Source of the DNA: Halomonas sp. JB37
GTDB lineage: Bacteria; Pseudomonadota; Gammaproteobacteria; Pseudomonadales; Halomonadaceae
DNA: 64,000 nucleotides
Direction: 5' to 3'
Assembly: GCF_002332255.1 (NCBI RefSeq)
Contig: NZ_NRGW01000001.1
Location: 2,046,001-2,110,000, forward strand
The position numbers were made by a program, and so were the translations under genes. Each line of letters starts with the position of its first letter. The stretch's first letter is position 1. Of this stretch, positions 1-8,859 are shown piece after piece. The notes under the pieces were generated by a model. The model made no database searches. It was given only the letters and a program-made list of their open reading frames with translations, and was not told the origin of the DNA.

Positions 1-1
1 G

Positions 2-343
2 ATGCCCGCGTTAGGCCGCTGGGCCGGCGTTGCCTTGTTGGTGCTGACGCCCTGCGCCCAATCGCAAGGCTTGGCATGGAGCTGGCAGCAGTCGCTTAGT
101 GGTCAGGACGTTGCGCTAGCGCTATTGCCGATGGCGCTGTTAGCCCTGCTAGTGCCTTCCACAGTGTTAATGCTGCTAGCGGTCGCGGTCTTTGTGATGC
201 TCATGCGCGGGGCCATGATGCGATTATTCAACGGCATTAACGGCGATATGGTCGGTGCCACTATTGAAGGAGGAGAGCTTTGGCTACTGATCTTACTGTG
301 GAGCTGGTGGCAGTTCGTCACGGTATCACCGCTTGGAATTTAG
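2..343 (+). CDS. cobS: CobS C-terminus, adenosylcobinamide-GDP ribazoletransferase (partial)
   Basis: This is the last 113 codons of the membrane enzyme that joins adenosylcobinamide-GDP to alpha-ribazole(-phosphate), the final assembly step of cobalamin. The piece is very hydrophobic (segments near residues 38-70 and 92-112) and carries the family's C-terminal pattern NGINGDMVGA followed by paired Glu. The start lies left of the window, so the first ATG is only the first Met in frame. The stop overlaps the next gene by 64 bases, so both probably belong to one late-cobalamin operon. Family assignment rests on motif recall. Confidence 0.85.
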   Translation: MPALGRWAGVALLVLTPCAQSQGLAWSWQQSLSGQDVALALLPMALLALLVPSTVLMLLAVAVFVMLMRGAMMRLFNGINGDMVGATIEGGELWLLILLWSWWQFVTVSPLGI

Positions 344-933
344 AGCGCCGCTATCAAGGCCAGCGCGACATTCCGCTGCTTTTCCCCGATGCGCAGGCGG
401 GGTTGATAACCCTGCGTGAAGCGCTGGCGCTTGAGTCGTTTGATTTGATCTACTCAAGCGATCTACACCGCTGTCAGCAAACGCTGGAATGGTCGCAGGC
501 GGCAGATACGGGCGCGCCGGTGCACCTTGAAGCGCGCCTTCGCGAGCTAGATTTTGGCGACTACGAAGGTAAGGTTTACGACGAGCTGAAAGACTTGCCG
601 CACTATCGTGCCTGGATTGACAGCGTGGGTGAGCTGCAAATCCCCGGCGGCGAGTCTGCCGCCCAGCTGCGTGAGCGTTTGGATGCCTGGCTATCTGACT
701 TGGCGGCTGATGCCAGGGCCAATGGCCCTCGAAAAATTCTGGCCATGACCCACGGCGGCGTTATTCGCGAACTGCGCAGACGCTTTGAAATTATCCACTT
801 TTGGGATGCCACGGTACTTCAAGCTCAAGGCAGGCGCTGGCAGCTCTCGTATCACGTTGATGAAAAGGGACAAGGAGAATGGCAATGCAGCTCTTCATCG
901 GCGGTGCCTGCGCTGGCAAGCGCGACGCCGTAG
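280..933 (+). CDS. Histidine phosphatase family protein, probable alpha-ribazole phosphatase
   Basis: 217 aa. The phosphohistidine motif RHG sits at residues 13-15 (VRHGITAWN), a second catalytic region is MTHGGVIRE, and ELDFGDYEG supplies the usual acidic residues. Such enzymes beside cobS and cobU remove the 5'-phosphate of alpha-ribazole-phosphate or cobalamin-phosphate (S. enterica CobC role). The start is TTG 280: AGGAGG at 268-273 sits 6 bases upstream, better placed than for the in-frame GTG at 298. It overlaps cobS by 64 bases and the next gene by about 50. The cobalamin role is inferred from neighbours; the phosphatase fold is clear. Confidence 0.8.
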   Translation: MATDLTVELVAVRHGITAWNLERRYQGQRDIPLLFPDAQAGLITLREALALESFDLIYSSDLHRCQQTLEWSQAADTGAPVHLEARLRELDFGDYEGKVYDELKDLPHYRAWIDSVGELQIPGGESAAQLRERLDAWLSDLAADARANGPRKILAMTHGGVIRELRRRFEIIHFWDATVLQAQGRRWQLSYHVDEKGQGEWQCSSSSAVPALASATP

Positions 934-1310
934 CCGCTCGCTTTCCCGCCGCCACTAGCTGGCGACTCAAAGCCCATAAGCCGCTGAGTGATTGCCGGTC
1001 AGCGCTTTCTAGCCACTCGCCGCTTGTAATTAATGGTGTGCTTGATTGGCTCAGCGCAGATTTAGAAACAACCGATAGCGACACGCTGCGCCAGCGCTGG
1101 CAGGGCGATATAGAACAGCTCTGCCTGCGCGCTGAAACACTCAGCGCAGCGTTAATTATCATCGCTACTGACGTTGGGCGTGGCATTGTGCCCATGCAGT
1201 CTACGCAGCGTCGCCTGCGCGATGTAAATGGTTGGTTCACTCAAGATATGACCGCCCACGCTGAGCGGGTGTGGTATGTCCGCCACGGGCTGGTGATGGC
1301 GATTAAATAA
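885..1310 (+). CDS. cobU: Short CobU/CobP-like adenosylcobinamide kinase/guanylyltransferase
   Basis: 141 aa; CobU enzymes are usually about 170-190 aa. The enzyme phosphorylates adenosylcobinamide and then adds GMP. Visible: a P-loop-like GGACAGKR at residues 6-13 (canonical form GGxxSGKS, so the Ser after Lys is changed to Arg) and the CobU C-terminal signature TDVGRGIVPM followed by R-x-x-RD-x-x-GW. The central part is shortened, and the His used for guanylylation cannot be placed with confidence. ATG 885 is preferred over ATG 879 because AAGGAG at 872-877 is then 7 bases away. It may be a divergent active enzyme or partly degenerate. Confidence 0.65.
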   Translation: MQLFIGGACAGKRDAVAARFPAATSWRLKAHKPLSDCRSALSSHSPLVINGVLDWLSADLETTDSDTLRQRWQGDIEQLCLRAETLSAALIIIATDVGRGIVPMQSTQRRLRDVNGWFTQDMTAHAERVWYVRHGLVMAIK

Positions 1311-1368
1311 GTGCTTAACCCTTAGTTAAAGGCCTGCTCACGGCACTTTAATTGACCTTCTCTTTCAA

Positions 1369-1397
1369 TTGACCTCCTCATAGCAAGTTGCTAGCTT
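1369..1397 (+). promoter_or_regulatory. Candidate sigma-70 promoter for the btu operon
   Basis: TTGACC (1369-1374), a 17-base spacer and TAGCTT (1392-1397) place a start near 1404, just before the riboswitch. A second TTGACC at 1352-1357 has no matching -10. The -35 is good and the -10 weak; position relative to the aptamer is the best support. Confidence 0.45.
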
Positions 1398-1407
1398 ACG
1401 CGCACTC

Positions 1408-1612
1408 TCAGGTGCTGGCGGTATAAAAGCCGCTAGTGAAACGGGAAGTTGGTGAACGCCTTGCGTGATTCCAGCGCTGCCCCCGCAACGGTGATCGAGA
1501 TAAGAACGGCTAAAACGCCACTGTGCCTTGGCATGGGAAGGTGGTCGTTCAGAAATGAGTGGGCCTTTTTAGGCGCGCCTTTCGCTCGTCAGCCCGGAGA
1601 CCGGCCCGAGAG
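1408..1612 (+). ncRNA. Cobalamin (AdoCbl-type) riboswitch
   Basis: The 5' region holds the aptamer core: the conserved GCTGCCCCCGCAACGGT segment at about 1477-1493 and the 3' B12 box AGCCCGGAGACCGGCC at 1591-1606, separated by a variable arm. It lies about 180 bases upstream of btuB on the same strand. Cobalamin riboswitches turn off expression when intracellular cobalamin is high, usually by hiding the ribosome site or forming a terminator. The stretch 1613-1790 would hold the expression platform; I cannot fold it by eye. Boundaries are approximate. Confidence 0.88.
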
Positions 1613-1790
1613 TAGCGGTTCAACAGAACCAAACTATACCGAGACGCGGTGGGCGCTCTCAGGGTGGTTGACGGCGGCATGATGTGATCATGCAGTGCGA
1701 CCGTTATTGCCTTGCTATGCCTAGTTATGCCCTGCGCTCGGCCAAAAAAAATACGTTGTGCGGGTGAGCACGACGCGCAAGGGATCTCAC

Positions 1791-3602
1791 ATGAACCATC
1801 GCTCTAATACCACCGCAACGCTTGCGGCGTTAGCTATGTCTGCGCTACCGCTGGCTGTTCAGGCCCAATCCACGGCGCAAAATACGCCGACAGCGGCTGA
1901 GTCACTTAACCCTGTTGTGGTCACCGCAGCACTGGCCCCGCGTACGGCTAATGAAAGCCTTTCGTCGGTAACCGTGATAGACGAAGCGACTTTTCGCCGC
2001 CAGGACCCTACCAGCATTACCGATCTTCTCCGCGGCCAGCCGGGCGTTGATGTATCTTCCAATGGCAGCTTCGGCAAAAACAGCAGCGTCTTTATTCGTG
2101 GCACCGGTAGCGGCCAAAACGTGCTGTTAATTGATGGTATCCGTTTACGTTCTGCCACTAGCGGCGGTGCAGCGTGGTCGTATCTTGACCCGCGCATGTT
2201 TGATCGTGCGGAAATTGTACGTGGCCCGCGCGGCAGCCTTTACGGTGCCGATGCGATTGGTGGCGTCATTCAGCTCTTTACGCCGCAAGGCGATGAAGAG
2301 GGGCCGCAGCCGCGTATATCGGTAGGCGGGGGCTCTTTCAATACCCAGCGGCTAAGTGCTGGCGTGAGCGGTCGCGAAGGCGGCACTCGCTATAGCTTTG
2401 CCGGCAGTCATTTCAACACCGATGGCCAGCCTGTGCGCAGGAGTGGCGACGACAAAGGTTACGACAATACGTCCGCGCTGGCGCGCGTTTCGCATACGTT
2501 TGAAAGCGGCGCTGAAATGGGAGTACTGGCGCTTCGTGCGCGCGGTAATAATGAATATGACGGCGGTGAGAACGATTTTGTCCAGCAGGTAGCGGGTGTC
2601 TATGGCGAGCTACCGCTGATGGACAACTGGCGGAGTCGACTGACGCTCAGCGAGTCCCGGGATGAAAGCGATAACGTCGCTGATTCAGGGGAGTCCGTCT
2701 TTAATACCAAAGTGCGTACCGCGCGCTGGGAAAACACCTTCACGGCAGGCGTGCACGAGTTAATCGCCGGCGCTGAGTACAGCGAAGACAGAGTCAGCGG
2801 CACGACGGATTATGATGAAAATAGCCGCAGCAATGCCGCCGTGTTTTCTCAAGCGCTGCTGGATTTCTCGCCGTTTATGCTTCAGGCCAGCCTTCGCTTT
2901 GACGATAACGAAGCCTATGGCAATGAAGTAACGGGTAGCCTGGGGTTGGGTTACGACTTAGATGGCCATCATACGTTACGCACGAGCTACGGGACGGCAT
3001 TTAATGCGCCTACCTATAACCAGCTATATTTCTCCGGCTTTGGCAATCCTGATTTAGAGTCGGAAACGTCTGAATCAATTGAAGTCGGCGTGCGCGGCCA
3101 GTACGCAAACTGGTTCTGGGATGCGGCCATCTATCAAACGGATATCGATAACCTGATCGCAGGGCAGGGTGTTCAGTTCAACGTGCCCACATCACGCATT
3201 CGCGGTGCTGAGCTTGCAAGTGGCGTTGAGATTAATGATTGGACGCTGGCCGCCGCATTGACCTATACCGATCCGGAAAATCGCCTGACAGATAATCGTC
3301 TACAAAATCGCGCCACGCAAAGTGTGCGCTTAGATGCTGATCGCGAGCTGGGCGAGTGGTCGTTGGGAGGCTCGTGGGTAGTGCAAAATCATCGCTATCG
3401 TGATGCGCAAAATAACGATCGCCTTAGTGGCTATGGGCTTGTTAACCTTCGTGCAGGCTGGCAGTTCGCTCCGCTTTGGAGCGCCCGTGTGACGGTTGAA
3501 AATGCGCTGGATCAAGACTATATCACCACGCGTTCCTTTGACGGCGCGGACTACATTAACGCAGGCCGAGCAGGATTTTTGAGTGTGCACTTTGGCCAAT
3601 AG
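1791..3602 (+). CDS. btuB: TonB-dependent vitamin B12 outer-membrane receptor BtuB
   Basis: 603 aa outer-membrane transporter for corrinoids. The N-terminus is a signal peptide ending near AVQA/Q (about residues 1-26), then a TonB-box-like NPVVVTAA, then the plug domain with IRGTGSGQNVLLIDG and VRGPRGSLYGADAIGG, then a long beta-barrel ending in an aromatic-rich strand (final residues FLSVHFGQ). ATG 1791 is chosen over upstream GTG 1758 because AAGGGA at 1779-1784 precedes it and the signal peptide then starts properly. It is first in the btuBFCD operon and sits behind the riboswitch, which also supports B12 as substrate. Confidence 0.92.
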   Translation: MNHRSNTTATLAALAMSALPLAVQAQSTAQNTPTAAESLNPVVVTAALAPRTANESLSSVTVIDEATFRRQDPTSITDLLRGQPGVDVSSNGSFGKNSSVFIRGTGSGQNVLLIDGIRLRSATSGGAAWSYLDPRMFDRAEIVRGPRGSLYGADAIGGVIQLFTPQGDEEGPQPRISVGGGSFNTQRLSAGVSGREGGTRYSFAGSHFNTDGQPVRRSGDDKGYDNTSALARVSHTFESGAEMGVLALRARGNNEYDGGENDFVQQVAGVYGELPLMDNWRSRLTLSESRDESDNVADSGESVFNTKVRTARWENTFTAGVHELIAGAEYSEDRVSGTTDYDENSRSNAAVFSQALLDFSPFMLQASLRFDDNEAYGNEVTGSLGLGYDLDGHHTLRTSYGTAFNAPTYNQLYFSGFGNPDLESETSESIEVGVRGQYANWFWDAAIYQTDIDNLIAGQGVQFNVPTSRIRGAELASGVEINDWTLAAALTYTDPENRLTDNRLQNRATQSVRLDADRELGEWSLGGSWVVQNHRYRDAQNNDRLSGYGLVNLRAGWQFAPLWSARVTVENALDQDYITTRSFDGADYINAGRAGFLSVHFGQ

Positions 3603-4506
3603 GAAAAATCACCGACTGTGCGGGGCCTTAGGCCTCGCGCTGTTGGTCGCATCGGTAGCGTCGTACGCCGATAACCCTGCGCGCTGCGCAATCGATGACC
3701 GTGACCGTGAGGTGTGCCTTCACTCGGCTGCTAAGCGTATTGCTACCCTTTCGCCGGGGGCGACTGAGCTGACGTACGCAGCCGGTGCCGGCGACCAAGT
3801 GGTGGCAGTGGTGTCTTACAGCGACTACCCGCCTGACGCTAAAAATGTGGTCTCGGTAGGTAGCCATACCCGCATTGATTTAGAAGCGCTGGTAGGTCTG
3901 GCGCCCGATCTAGTGATCGGCTGGGTAACAGGCAACCCGGCAGAGCAGCTTGAAACGCTGAAAGCACTGGGGATGCCGGTGTTTTACATTGAGCCACGCA
4001 GTATGGAAGGTGTGGCCAGCGCCATAGAACGCTTGGCACGCTTGGCCGGTACTGAAGCTGCCGGGCAGGCCGTTGCCGATAATTTCCGCACGACCATGAC
4101 CGAGCTTGCCGAACGCTACAGCGAGCGCGACCCGGTGCCGACGTTCTACCAGGTGTGGGATGAACCATTGATGAGCGTTAATGATCAGCACCTTATTGGC
4201 CAAGTGATCACAATGTGTGGCGGTGTTAACGTCTTCGGCGGGCAGTCGAGGCTTGTCCCACGCATCGACGATGAAGCCGTGCTTGCCGCTAACCCTGAAG
4301 TCATTGTTGCCGGCGGTATGGGAGAGGAAAATCGTCACTGGCTCACGCACTGGGAGCAGTATTCTAGTCTGATGGCCGTGGCTGAAGATAACCTGTTTTT
4401 CGTACCGCCATCGCTCATACAGCGCCCCACGCCACGCCTCATGGAGGGCACTCAGCTGCTCTGTGAGAAGCTTGATATCGCCCGTCAAAAGCGCAGGAAT
4501 ACTTAA
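3583..4506 (+). CDS. btuF: Cobalamin ABC transporter periplasmic binding protein BtuF
   Basis: 307 aa TroA/BtuF-type binding protein that would deliver cobalamin to BtuCD. A signal peptide covers about residues 1-29 (ending SYA/D). The body shows the family's opening (RIATLSPGATELTYAAGAGDQVV), the DLEALVGLAPDLVIGW segment and a conserved NPEVIVAGG in the C-lobe. The start is GTG 3583, preceded by AGGA, and it overlaps the btuB stop by 20 bases. It overlaps btuC by one base (TAATG). Translational coupling across the operon is likely. Confidence 0.88.
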   Translation: MCTLANRKNHRLCGALGLALLVASVASYADNPARCAIDDRDREVCLHSAAKRIATLSPGATELTYAAGAGDQVVAVVSYSDYPPDAKNVVSVGSHTRIDLEALVGLAPDLVIGWVTGNPAEQLETLKALGMPVFYIEPRSMEGVASAIERLARLAGTEAAGQAVADNFRTTMTELAERYSERDPVPTFYQVWDEPLMSVNDQHLIGQVITMCGGVNVFGGQSRLVPRIDDEAVLAANPEVIVAGGMGEENRHWLTHWEQYSSLMAVAEDNLFFVPPSLIQRPTPRLMEGTQLLCEKLDIARQKRRNT

Positions 4507-5486
4507 TGCTAACGCGCCTGGGCCTGCCACTGGGCCTATTGCTGCTAGCGGCGCTGGGTGCGCTGCTGGTAGCACTGGGTGTCGGCAGTGCGCAGATTTC
4601 CCCCGCACAAATTTGGGCTGTGGTGACGGGCGATGGCGAGCAGGGCGATGCCTTGGCGCGGATCATGGTGCTAGAGCTGCGCTTGCCTCGCGCGCTTTCA
4701 GCCTTTGCGGTGGGTGGTTTGCTAGCGGTAGCTGGGGCGTTAATGCAGGTGCTACTGCGAAACCCTCTGGCCGATCCTTATGTGCTTGGGCTTTCTGGTG
4801 GTGCCTCGATTGGCGCGCTGGCGGCCATGCTGGCAGGGCTAGGGGGGTTGGCCATCTCAAGCTCAGCGTTTGGCGGCGCGCTGTTTTCTACCTTTCTGGT
4901 GTTTGGGCTGGCGCATGGCAGCGGCAGTTGGACACCTTCTCGACTGCTGCTCACGGGGGTAGTCGTCGCGGCGGGGTGGGGCGCAGTGATTACGCTGATG
5001 TTGGCCTTAAGCCCGGCCGAACGCCTGCCGGGAATGCTCTATTGGCTGATGGGCGATCTTTCCTACGCCCGAACGCCGTGGCCGCCGCTACTGCTGCTAT
5101 TAGCCACCTGCGTGGTGCTAATTCCGCTTGGGCGCAGCTTAAACGTGCTGGCGCGTGGCCCGCAGCAGGCCGCCGCGCTGGGCGTTGCGGTCAAGCCGCT
5201 TGAGTGGTGTATCTACGTTGCCGCCAGCTTACTGACGGCGGCGGCAGTGACAACCGCCGGTAGTATTGGTTTTGTGGGTTTGGTGGTGCCGCATATGCTG
5301 CGCTTGCTGTTGGGTAATGATCAGCGGCTGATACTGCCTGCCTGCGCGTTAGCCGGTGGCACGCTGCTAGTGCTGGCCGACACGCTGGCGCGTACCATGA
5401 TCGCGCCAGAACAGCTGCCGGTCGGGGTGATCACCGCGCTACTGGGCGTTCCTACCTTTTTGTTTCTGCTCTATCGGAGCCGCTGA
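4506..5486 (+). CDS. btuC: Cobalamin ABC transporter permease BtuC (FecCD family)
   Basis: 326 aa polytopic inner-membrane protein of the FecCD/BtuC family, normally ten membrane helices acting as a dimer. Family landmarks are LRLPRALSAFAVGGLLAVAG, the RNPLADPYVLGLSGGAS segment, GSIGFVGLVVPHMLRL (the loop that meets the ATPase) and a C-terminal LPVGVITALLGVPTFLFLL. Start ATG 4506 and stop at 5484-5486 overlap both neighbours by one base, so the four btu genes form one translation-coupled unit. Confidence 0.9.
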   Translation: MLTRLGLPLGLLLLAALGALLVALGVGSAQISPAQIWAVVTGDGEQGDALARIMVLELRLPRALSAFAVGGLLAVAGALMQVLLRNPLADPYVLGLSGGASIGALAAMLAGLGGLAISSSAFGGALFSTFLVFGLAHGSGSWTPSRLLLTGVVVAAGWGAVITLMLALSPAERLPGMLYWLMGDLSYARTPWPPLLLLLATCVVLIPLGRSLNVLARGPQQAAALGVAVKPLEWCIYVAASLLTAAAVTTAGSIGFVGLVVPHMLRLLLGNDQRLILPACALAGGTLLVLADTLARTMIAPEQLPVGVITALLGVPTFLFLLYRSR

Positions 5487-6256
5487 TGAGCGTACTTTCT
5501 ACCCATGACCTCATCATCGATGTGCCCGGTAGAGAAAGCGGTACGCCGCTTAATATAACCATTCAGCCCGGTCAGCGTTGGGGCGTATTGGGCCCCAATG
5601 GCGCGGGTAAAACGACGCTGCTGCATACGTTGGCGGGGCTGCATGCGCCCCGGTCCGGCGAGGTTAGATTGGATGGGCAGCCCATGCATCAACAACACCG
5701 CCGCTATATTGCTCAGCGCTTAGGGCTGATATTTCAGGATCGCCAGGATGGCTTTCCTGCGTCGGTATTAGAGACCGCGCTGATTGGGCGTCATCCGTAC
5801 CTATCGGCTTGGCAAATGGAAGGCGCCGCGGACTACCAGCGTGCGGAAGAAGCGCTGCAGCGCTTAGACGTGGCGCACTTACGTGACCGCTTGGTCAGCA
5901 CGCTTTCGGGCGGCGAGCGCCAGCGCGTGGCGATTGCCACCGTGCTAACGCAGGCGCCTAGCGTGTGGCTGGCCGATGAGCCCACCAATCATCTTGATCT
6001 TCATCATCAAAGCTCAGTGATGACGCTTATGGCCGAGCAGGCCGCTTCCGGCCATGCGGTAATGATGTGTCTGCACGATCTCAACTTAGCGGCCCGTTGG
6101 TGCGACCATGTGCTGCTGCTTTATCCTAATGGCGAGGCCTGTTGGGGCACGCGGGATAGCATGCTGGTGCCTAGCGCATTGGAAAAGCTGTATCGCCAGC
6201 GGTTAACGGTGGTTGAGGTGGATGGCGCACCGGTGTTTGTGCCCATCAACGGATAA
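5486..6256 (+). CDS. btuD: Cobalamin ABC transporter ATPase BtuD
   Basis: 256 aa ABC ATPase that powers BtuC. Walker A GPNGAGKTT (near residue 36), Q-loop region with FQDRQDGF, signature LSGGERQRVAIA, Walker B WLADEP with the D-loop NHLDL, and a switch His in LHDLN. GGAG at about 5476 precedes ATG 5486. Last gene of the riboswitch-controlled operon; a 140-base gap follows with no obvious terminator. Confidence 0.88.
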   Translation: MSVLSTHDLIIDVPGRESGTPLNITIQPGQRWGVLGPNGAGKTTLLHTLAGLHAPRSGEVRLDGQPMHQQHRRYIAQRLGLIFQDRQDGFPASVLETALIGRHPYLSAWQMEGAADYQRAEEALQRLDVAHLRDRLVSTLSGGERQRVAIATVLTQAPSVWLADEPTNHLDLHHQSSVMTLMAEQAASGHAVMMCLHDLNLAARWCDHVLLLYPNGEACWGTRDSMLVPSALEKLYRQRLTVVEVDGAPVFVPING

Positions 6257-6396
6257 TCTATTTCTAAAACCCTCCGTGATAAACCCCTTCACACCTGATT
6301 CTTGGCCTACACTGAATATTGATGCGGACCACTGCTGGCCCGGTCGGTTAATGAATGATCCTATCGATATTGCATCTGCAAAAACGGGAGGTCGTT

Positions 6397-7008
6397 ATGA
6401 TCCATCATGTTTGGGGGCTCCTCCATCATCCTGAACGAGAATGGCATAAGATAAGTGGCGAGCATGAAACGGTCACCCATCTTTATGCTCACCACGTTCT
6501 TTTGCTTGCCGCTATCCCCGTCATCTGCGCACTGATTGGTACCACTCAGGTTGGCTGGACCTATGGCGGCAGTGACACCTATAAAGTGTCTCTCTCAAAC
6601 GGCATTGCGCTAGGCGTGGCTTTTTATGCGCTGATACTGCTGGCCGTTGGCATTGTAGGTAGCGTGATCTATTGGATGGCTCGCGATATAGAGCAGCGCC
6701 CCAGTCGCCGCGACTGCCTTATCTTTGCGGGCTACATTGCGACCCCCATGTTTATATGCGGGGTTTTTGCGCTATATCCGGTTTTCTGGCTCTGTATGCT
6801 GGGGATGGTGATTGGGCTGGTGTATTCCGGCTACCTGCTCTACAGAGGGACGCCCAGTTTTCTAGGCATTAGCCATCAGCGTGGATTCATTCTTTCAATC
6901 AAGACATTGGGGATCGGTGTCTTGGTGCTAGAAGCACTCCTCGTCGTTACGGTGCTGCTGTGGAGCATGGGCACTGAGCACAGCGTCGTCTGGGAGTTTT
7001 TTAGGTAA
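6397..7008 (+). CDS. Yip1-family integral membrane protein
   Basis: 203 aa with about five hydrophobic segments (near residues 33-52, 70-95, 108-128, 133-150 and 172-195) and a cytosolic N-terminus rich in His and Trp. The layout resembles bacterial Yip1-domain proteins, whose role is unknown. ATG 6397 is chosen because GGGAGG at 6385-6390 precedes it by 6 bases; an upstream in-frame start at 6355 lacks such a site. It sits between two corrinoid-type importers but nothing in it points to cobalamin. Convergent with the next gene. Confidence 0.65.
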   Translation: MIHHVWGLLHHPEREWHKISGEHETVTHLYAHHVLLLAAIPVICALIGTTQVGWTYGGSDTYKVSLSNGIALGVAFYALILLAVGIVGSVIYWMARDIEQRPSRRDCLIFAGYIATPMFICGVFALYPVFWLCMLGMVIGLVYSGYLLYRGTPSFLGISHQRGFILSIKTLGIGVLVLEALLVVTVLLWSMGTEHSVVWEFFR

Positions 7009-7030
7009 GTGTTTAAGTCGCAGGCTGTTA

Positions 7031-7795
7031 TTAAACGGCGCTACGAAAACGCATCACCTGGCTGCCGTCGATGGGGTCGGCGAAGATATCAGCATAAACG
7101 CCAAACGTCTGACGTAAGCGATAAGGTGTCAGCACGTCTCGAGGTGGGCCGGTGTCAACCAAACGGCCACCCTCCATGACGCCTATTCGGTCGCACTCCA
7201 TGGCGTGGTTAAGATCGTGAAGAGAAATAATCACCGTGATCGGTAGTTGCCTGACCAGCTCAAGAATCGAAAGCTGATGGCGAATGTCTAAATGGTTGGT
7301 CGGCTCATCAAGCAGCAGAATTTTAGGCTGCTGAGCTAGGGCGCGGCCAATATGCACACGCTGGCGTTCGCCGCCTGACAGCGTGTGCCAAAAACGGTCA
7401 GCCATATGCTGCATATCCACATCCTTTAGCGCCTGCGCCACAATCAGCTCATCCTGGTGGGACCAGGGGCGCAGCGCTGACAGAAACGGCGTACGGCCAA
7501 GCGCCACGACATCGCGCACCTTGATGCGATCAGTGGTTTCCGCCTGCTGTTCTACTAACGTAACCGATTGGGCGATATCTCGCTGACGCATGGTATTCAT
7601 CGGCCGATCATCCAGCAGCACTCGGCCTTGCTTCGGTTTGCGCAGCCCCGCGAGAAGCCGAAGTAGGGTGGTTTTGCCTGAACCGTTGGGGCCAATCAGG
7701 CCAAAGGTTTGGCGAGGCGATACCGACAGCGAAACGTCCGTCAGGAGCTGGCTGCCGTGAACGCGCCAGGTGAGTTGTTCGGCGGTGATTTTCAT
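7031..7795 (-). CDS. FecE/BtuD-like ABC transporter ATPase
   Basis: 254 aa. Walker A GPNGSGKTTLLRLLAG, signature LSGGERQRVHIGRALA, Walker B ILLLDEPTNHLDI and switch His in SLHDLNHA define an iron-siderophore/heme/cobalamin-type ATPase. Last gene of a three-gene minus-strand operon (binding protein, permease, ATPase), overlapping the permease stop by 4 bases (ATGA). It is a separate set from btuFCD. The substrate is not visible in the sequence; location inside the cobalamin locus suggests a corrinoid, cobalt chelate or siderophore. Confidence 0.85.
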   Translation of the reverse strand: MKITAEQLTWRVHGSQLLTDVSLSVSPRQTFGLIGPNGSGKTTLLRLLAGLRKPKQGRVLLDDRPMNTMRQRDIAQSVTLVEQQAETTDRIKVRDVVALGRTPFLSALRPWSHQDELIVAQALKDVDMQHMADRFWHTLSGGERQRVHIGRALAQQPKILLLDEPTNHLDIRHQLSILELVRQLPITVIISLHDLNHAMECDRIGVMEGGRLVDTGPPRDVLTPYRLRQTFGVYADIFADPIDGSQVMRFRSAV

Positions 7796-8859
7796 CGTGT
7801 CCTTGTCCCGCGTATCAGGATAAGAGCAAAGGCCGGCGCGCCAATAAGCGATGTGATGACGCCAATCGGTAGCACCTGTCCTGTGACCAAAATGCGTGAC
7901 AGGATATCTGAAAAAATCAAAAATACAGCGCCCGCCAGCGCCGCGGCAGGCACCAGCCGCGTATGGCGGCTGCCGACAATAAAGCGCATGGCATGCGGAA
8001 TCACCAGGCCCACAAAGCCGATGGCCCCTACCATAGACACCATGATCGCTGTCACCAGCGCCATCGTGGTAATCAGTAGGCCGCGCACCGGCCGCACGGC
8101 AATGCCCATGGAGGCCGCGCTATCGGTGCCGAAGGTAAAGGCATCCAGGGCTCGCCGGTGCCATAGGCAAATAATAAGGCCAAACAGCGCGGCGGGGACT
8201 GCCATCCAAACATTGTCCCAGCGCACGCCGGAAAGGTTGCCCAGTAGCCAAAACATGATTCCACGGGCCTGCTCAGCGCTAGCCGATTTAGTAATAATGA
8301 AAGCGGTCAGCGCATTAAATAGCTGCGAGCCCGCAATGCCCGCTAAGATAATAGCCCCCGCCGCCTGAATGCCACGCCCGCCGCCGGTGCCGCTGCTCGC
8401 CGCATGGGCAAGCAGTATCACTAAGCCGAACGCCAATCCCGCGCCCGCGAAAGCGCCAATCGAAAGCGTTATAACGCCTGCGCCAACGCCCGCCACCGCT
8501 ACGGCGACCGCGCCGGTGGAAGCCCCGGCCGATATGCCCATGAGATAAGGGTCGGCGAGAGGGTTGCGCAACAGGGCTTGTAGCACCACCCCCGCTAAGG
8601 CCAAACCCGTGCCGCAGCAGGCGGCGACAATGGCGCGGCTAAGCCGATAGTTCCAAATAATGCCGGCATCAATGCGATCAACGGCATAGTCAGCCCCGAA
8701 CAGCTGATTAGCCAGCACTTTGAAAATCGTCTCAATAGGAATAGATGTCTCACCAATCGCGGTGCCCGCCATTAGCGCTATGAACAGCACAAGCGGCGTT
8801 AACCATAGCCAGCGCCACCAAAAGCCCTCTGTGGATGATCGCTTTAGTGCGATAGGCAT
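7792..8859 (-). CDS. FecCD-family ABC transporter permease
   Basis: 355 aa polytopic permease with the family landmarks YRLSRAIVAACCGTGLALAG, RNPLADPYLMGISAGAS, GAIGFVGLVIPHAMRF and LPIGVITSLIGAPAFALIL. Glycine/alanine-rich helices fill the rest. It starts at ATG 8859, overlapping the stop of the binding-protein gene by one base (TAATG). Partner of the ATPase downstream. Confidence 0.87.
   Translation of the reverse strand: MPIALKRSSTEGFWWRWLWLTPLVLFIALMAGTAIGETSIPIETIFKVLANQLFGADYAVDRIDAGIIWNYRLSRAIVAACCGTGLALAGVVLQALLRNPLADPYLMGISAGASTGAVAVAVAGVGAGVITLSIGAFAGAGLAFGLVILLAHAASSGTGGGRGIQAAGAIILAGIAGSQLFNALTAFIITKSASAEQARGIMFWLLGNLSGVRWDNVWMAVPAALFGLIICLWHRRALDAFTFGTDSAASMGIAVRPVRGLLITTMALVTAIMVSMVGAIGFVGLVIPHAMRFIVGSRHTRLVPAAALAGAVFLIFSDILSRILVTGQVLPIGVITSLIGAPAFALILIRGTRTR

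Noticed and set aside
3910-5203. Long overlapping reading frames on both strands across btuF and btuC
   Set aside because: They are out-of-frame products of GC-rich codons with no ribosome sites or recognisable domains.
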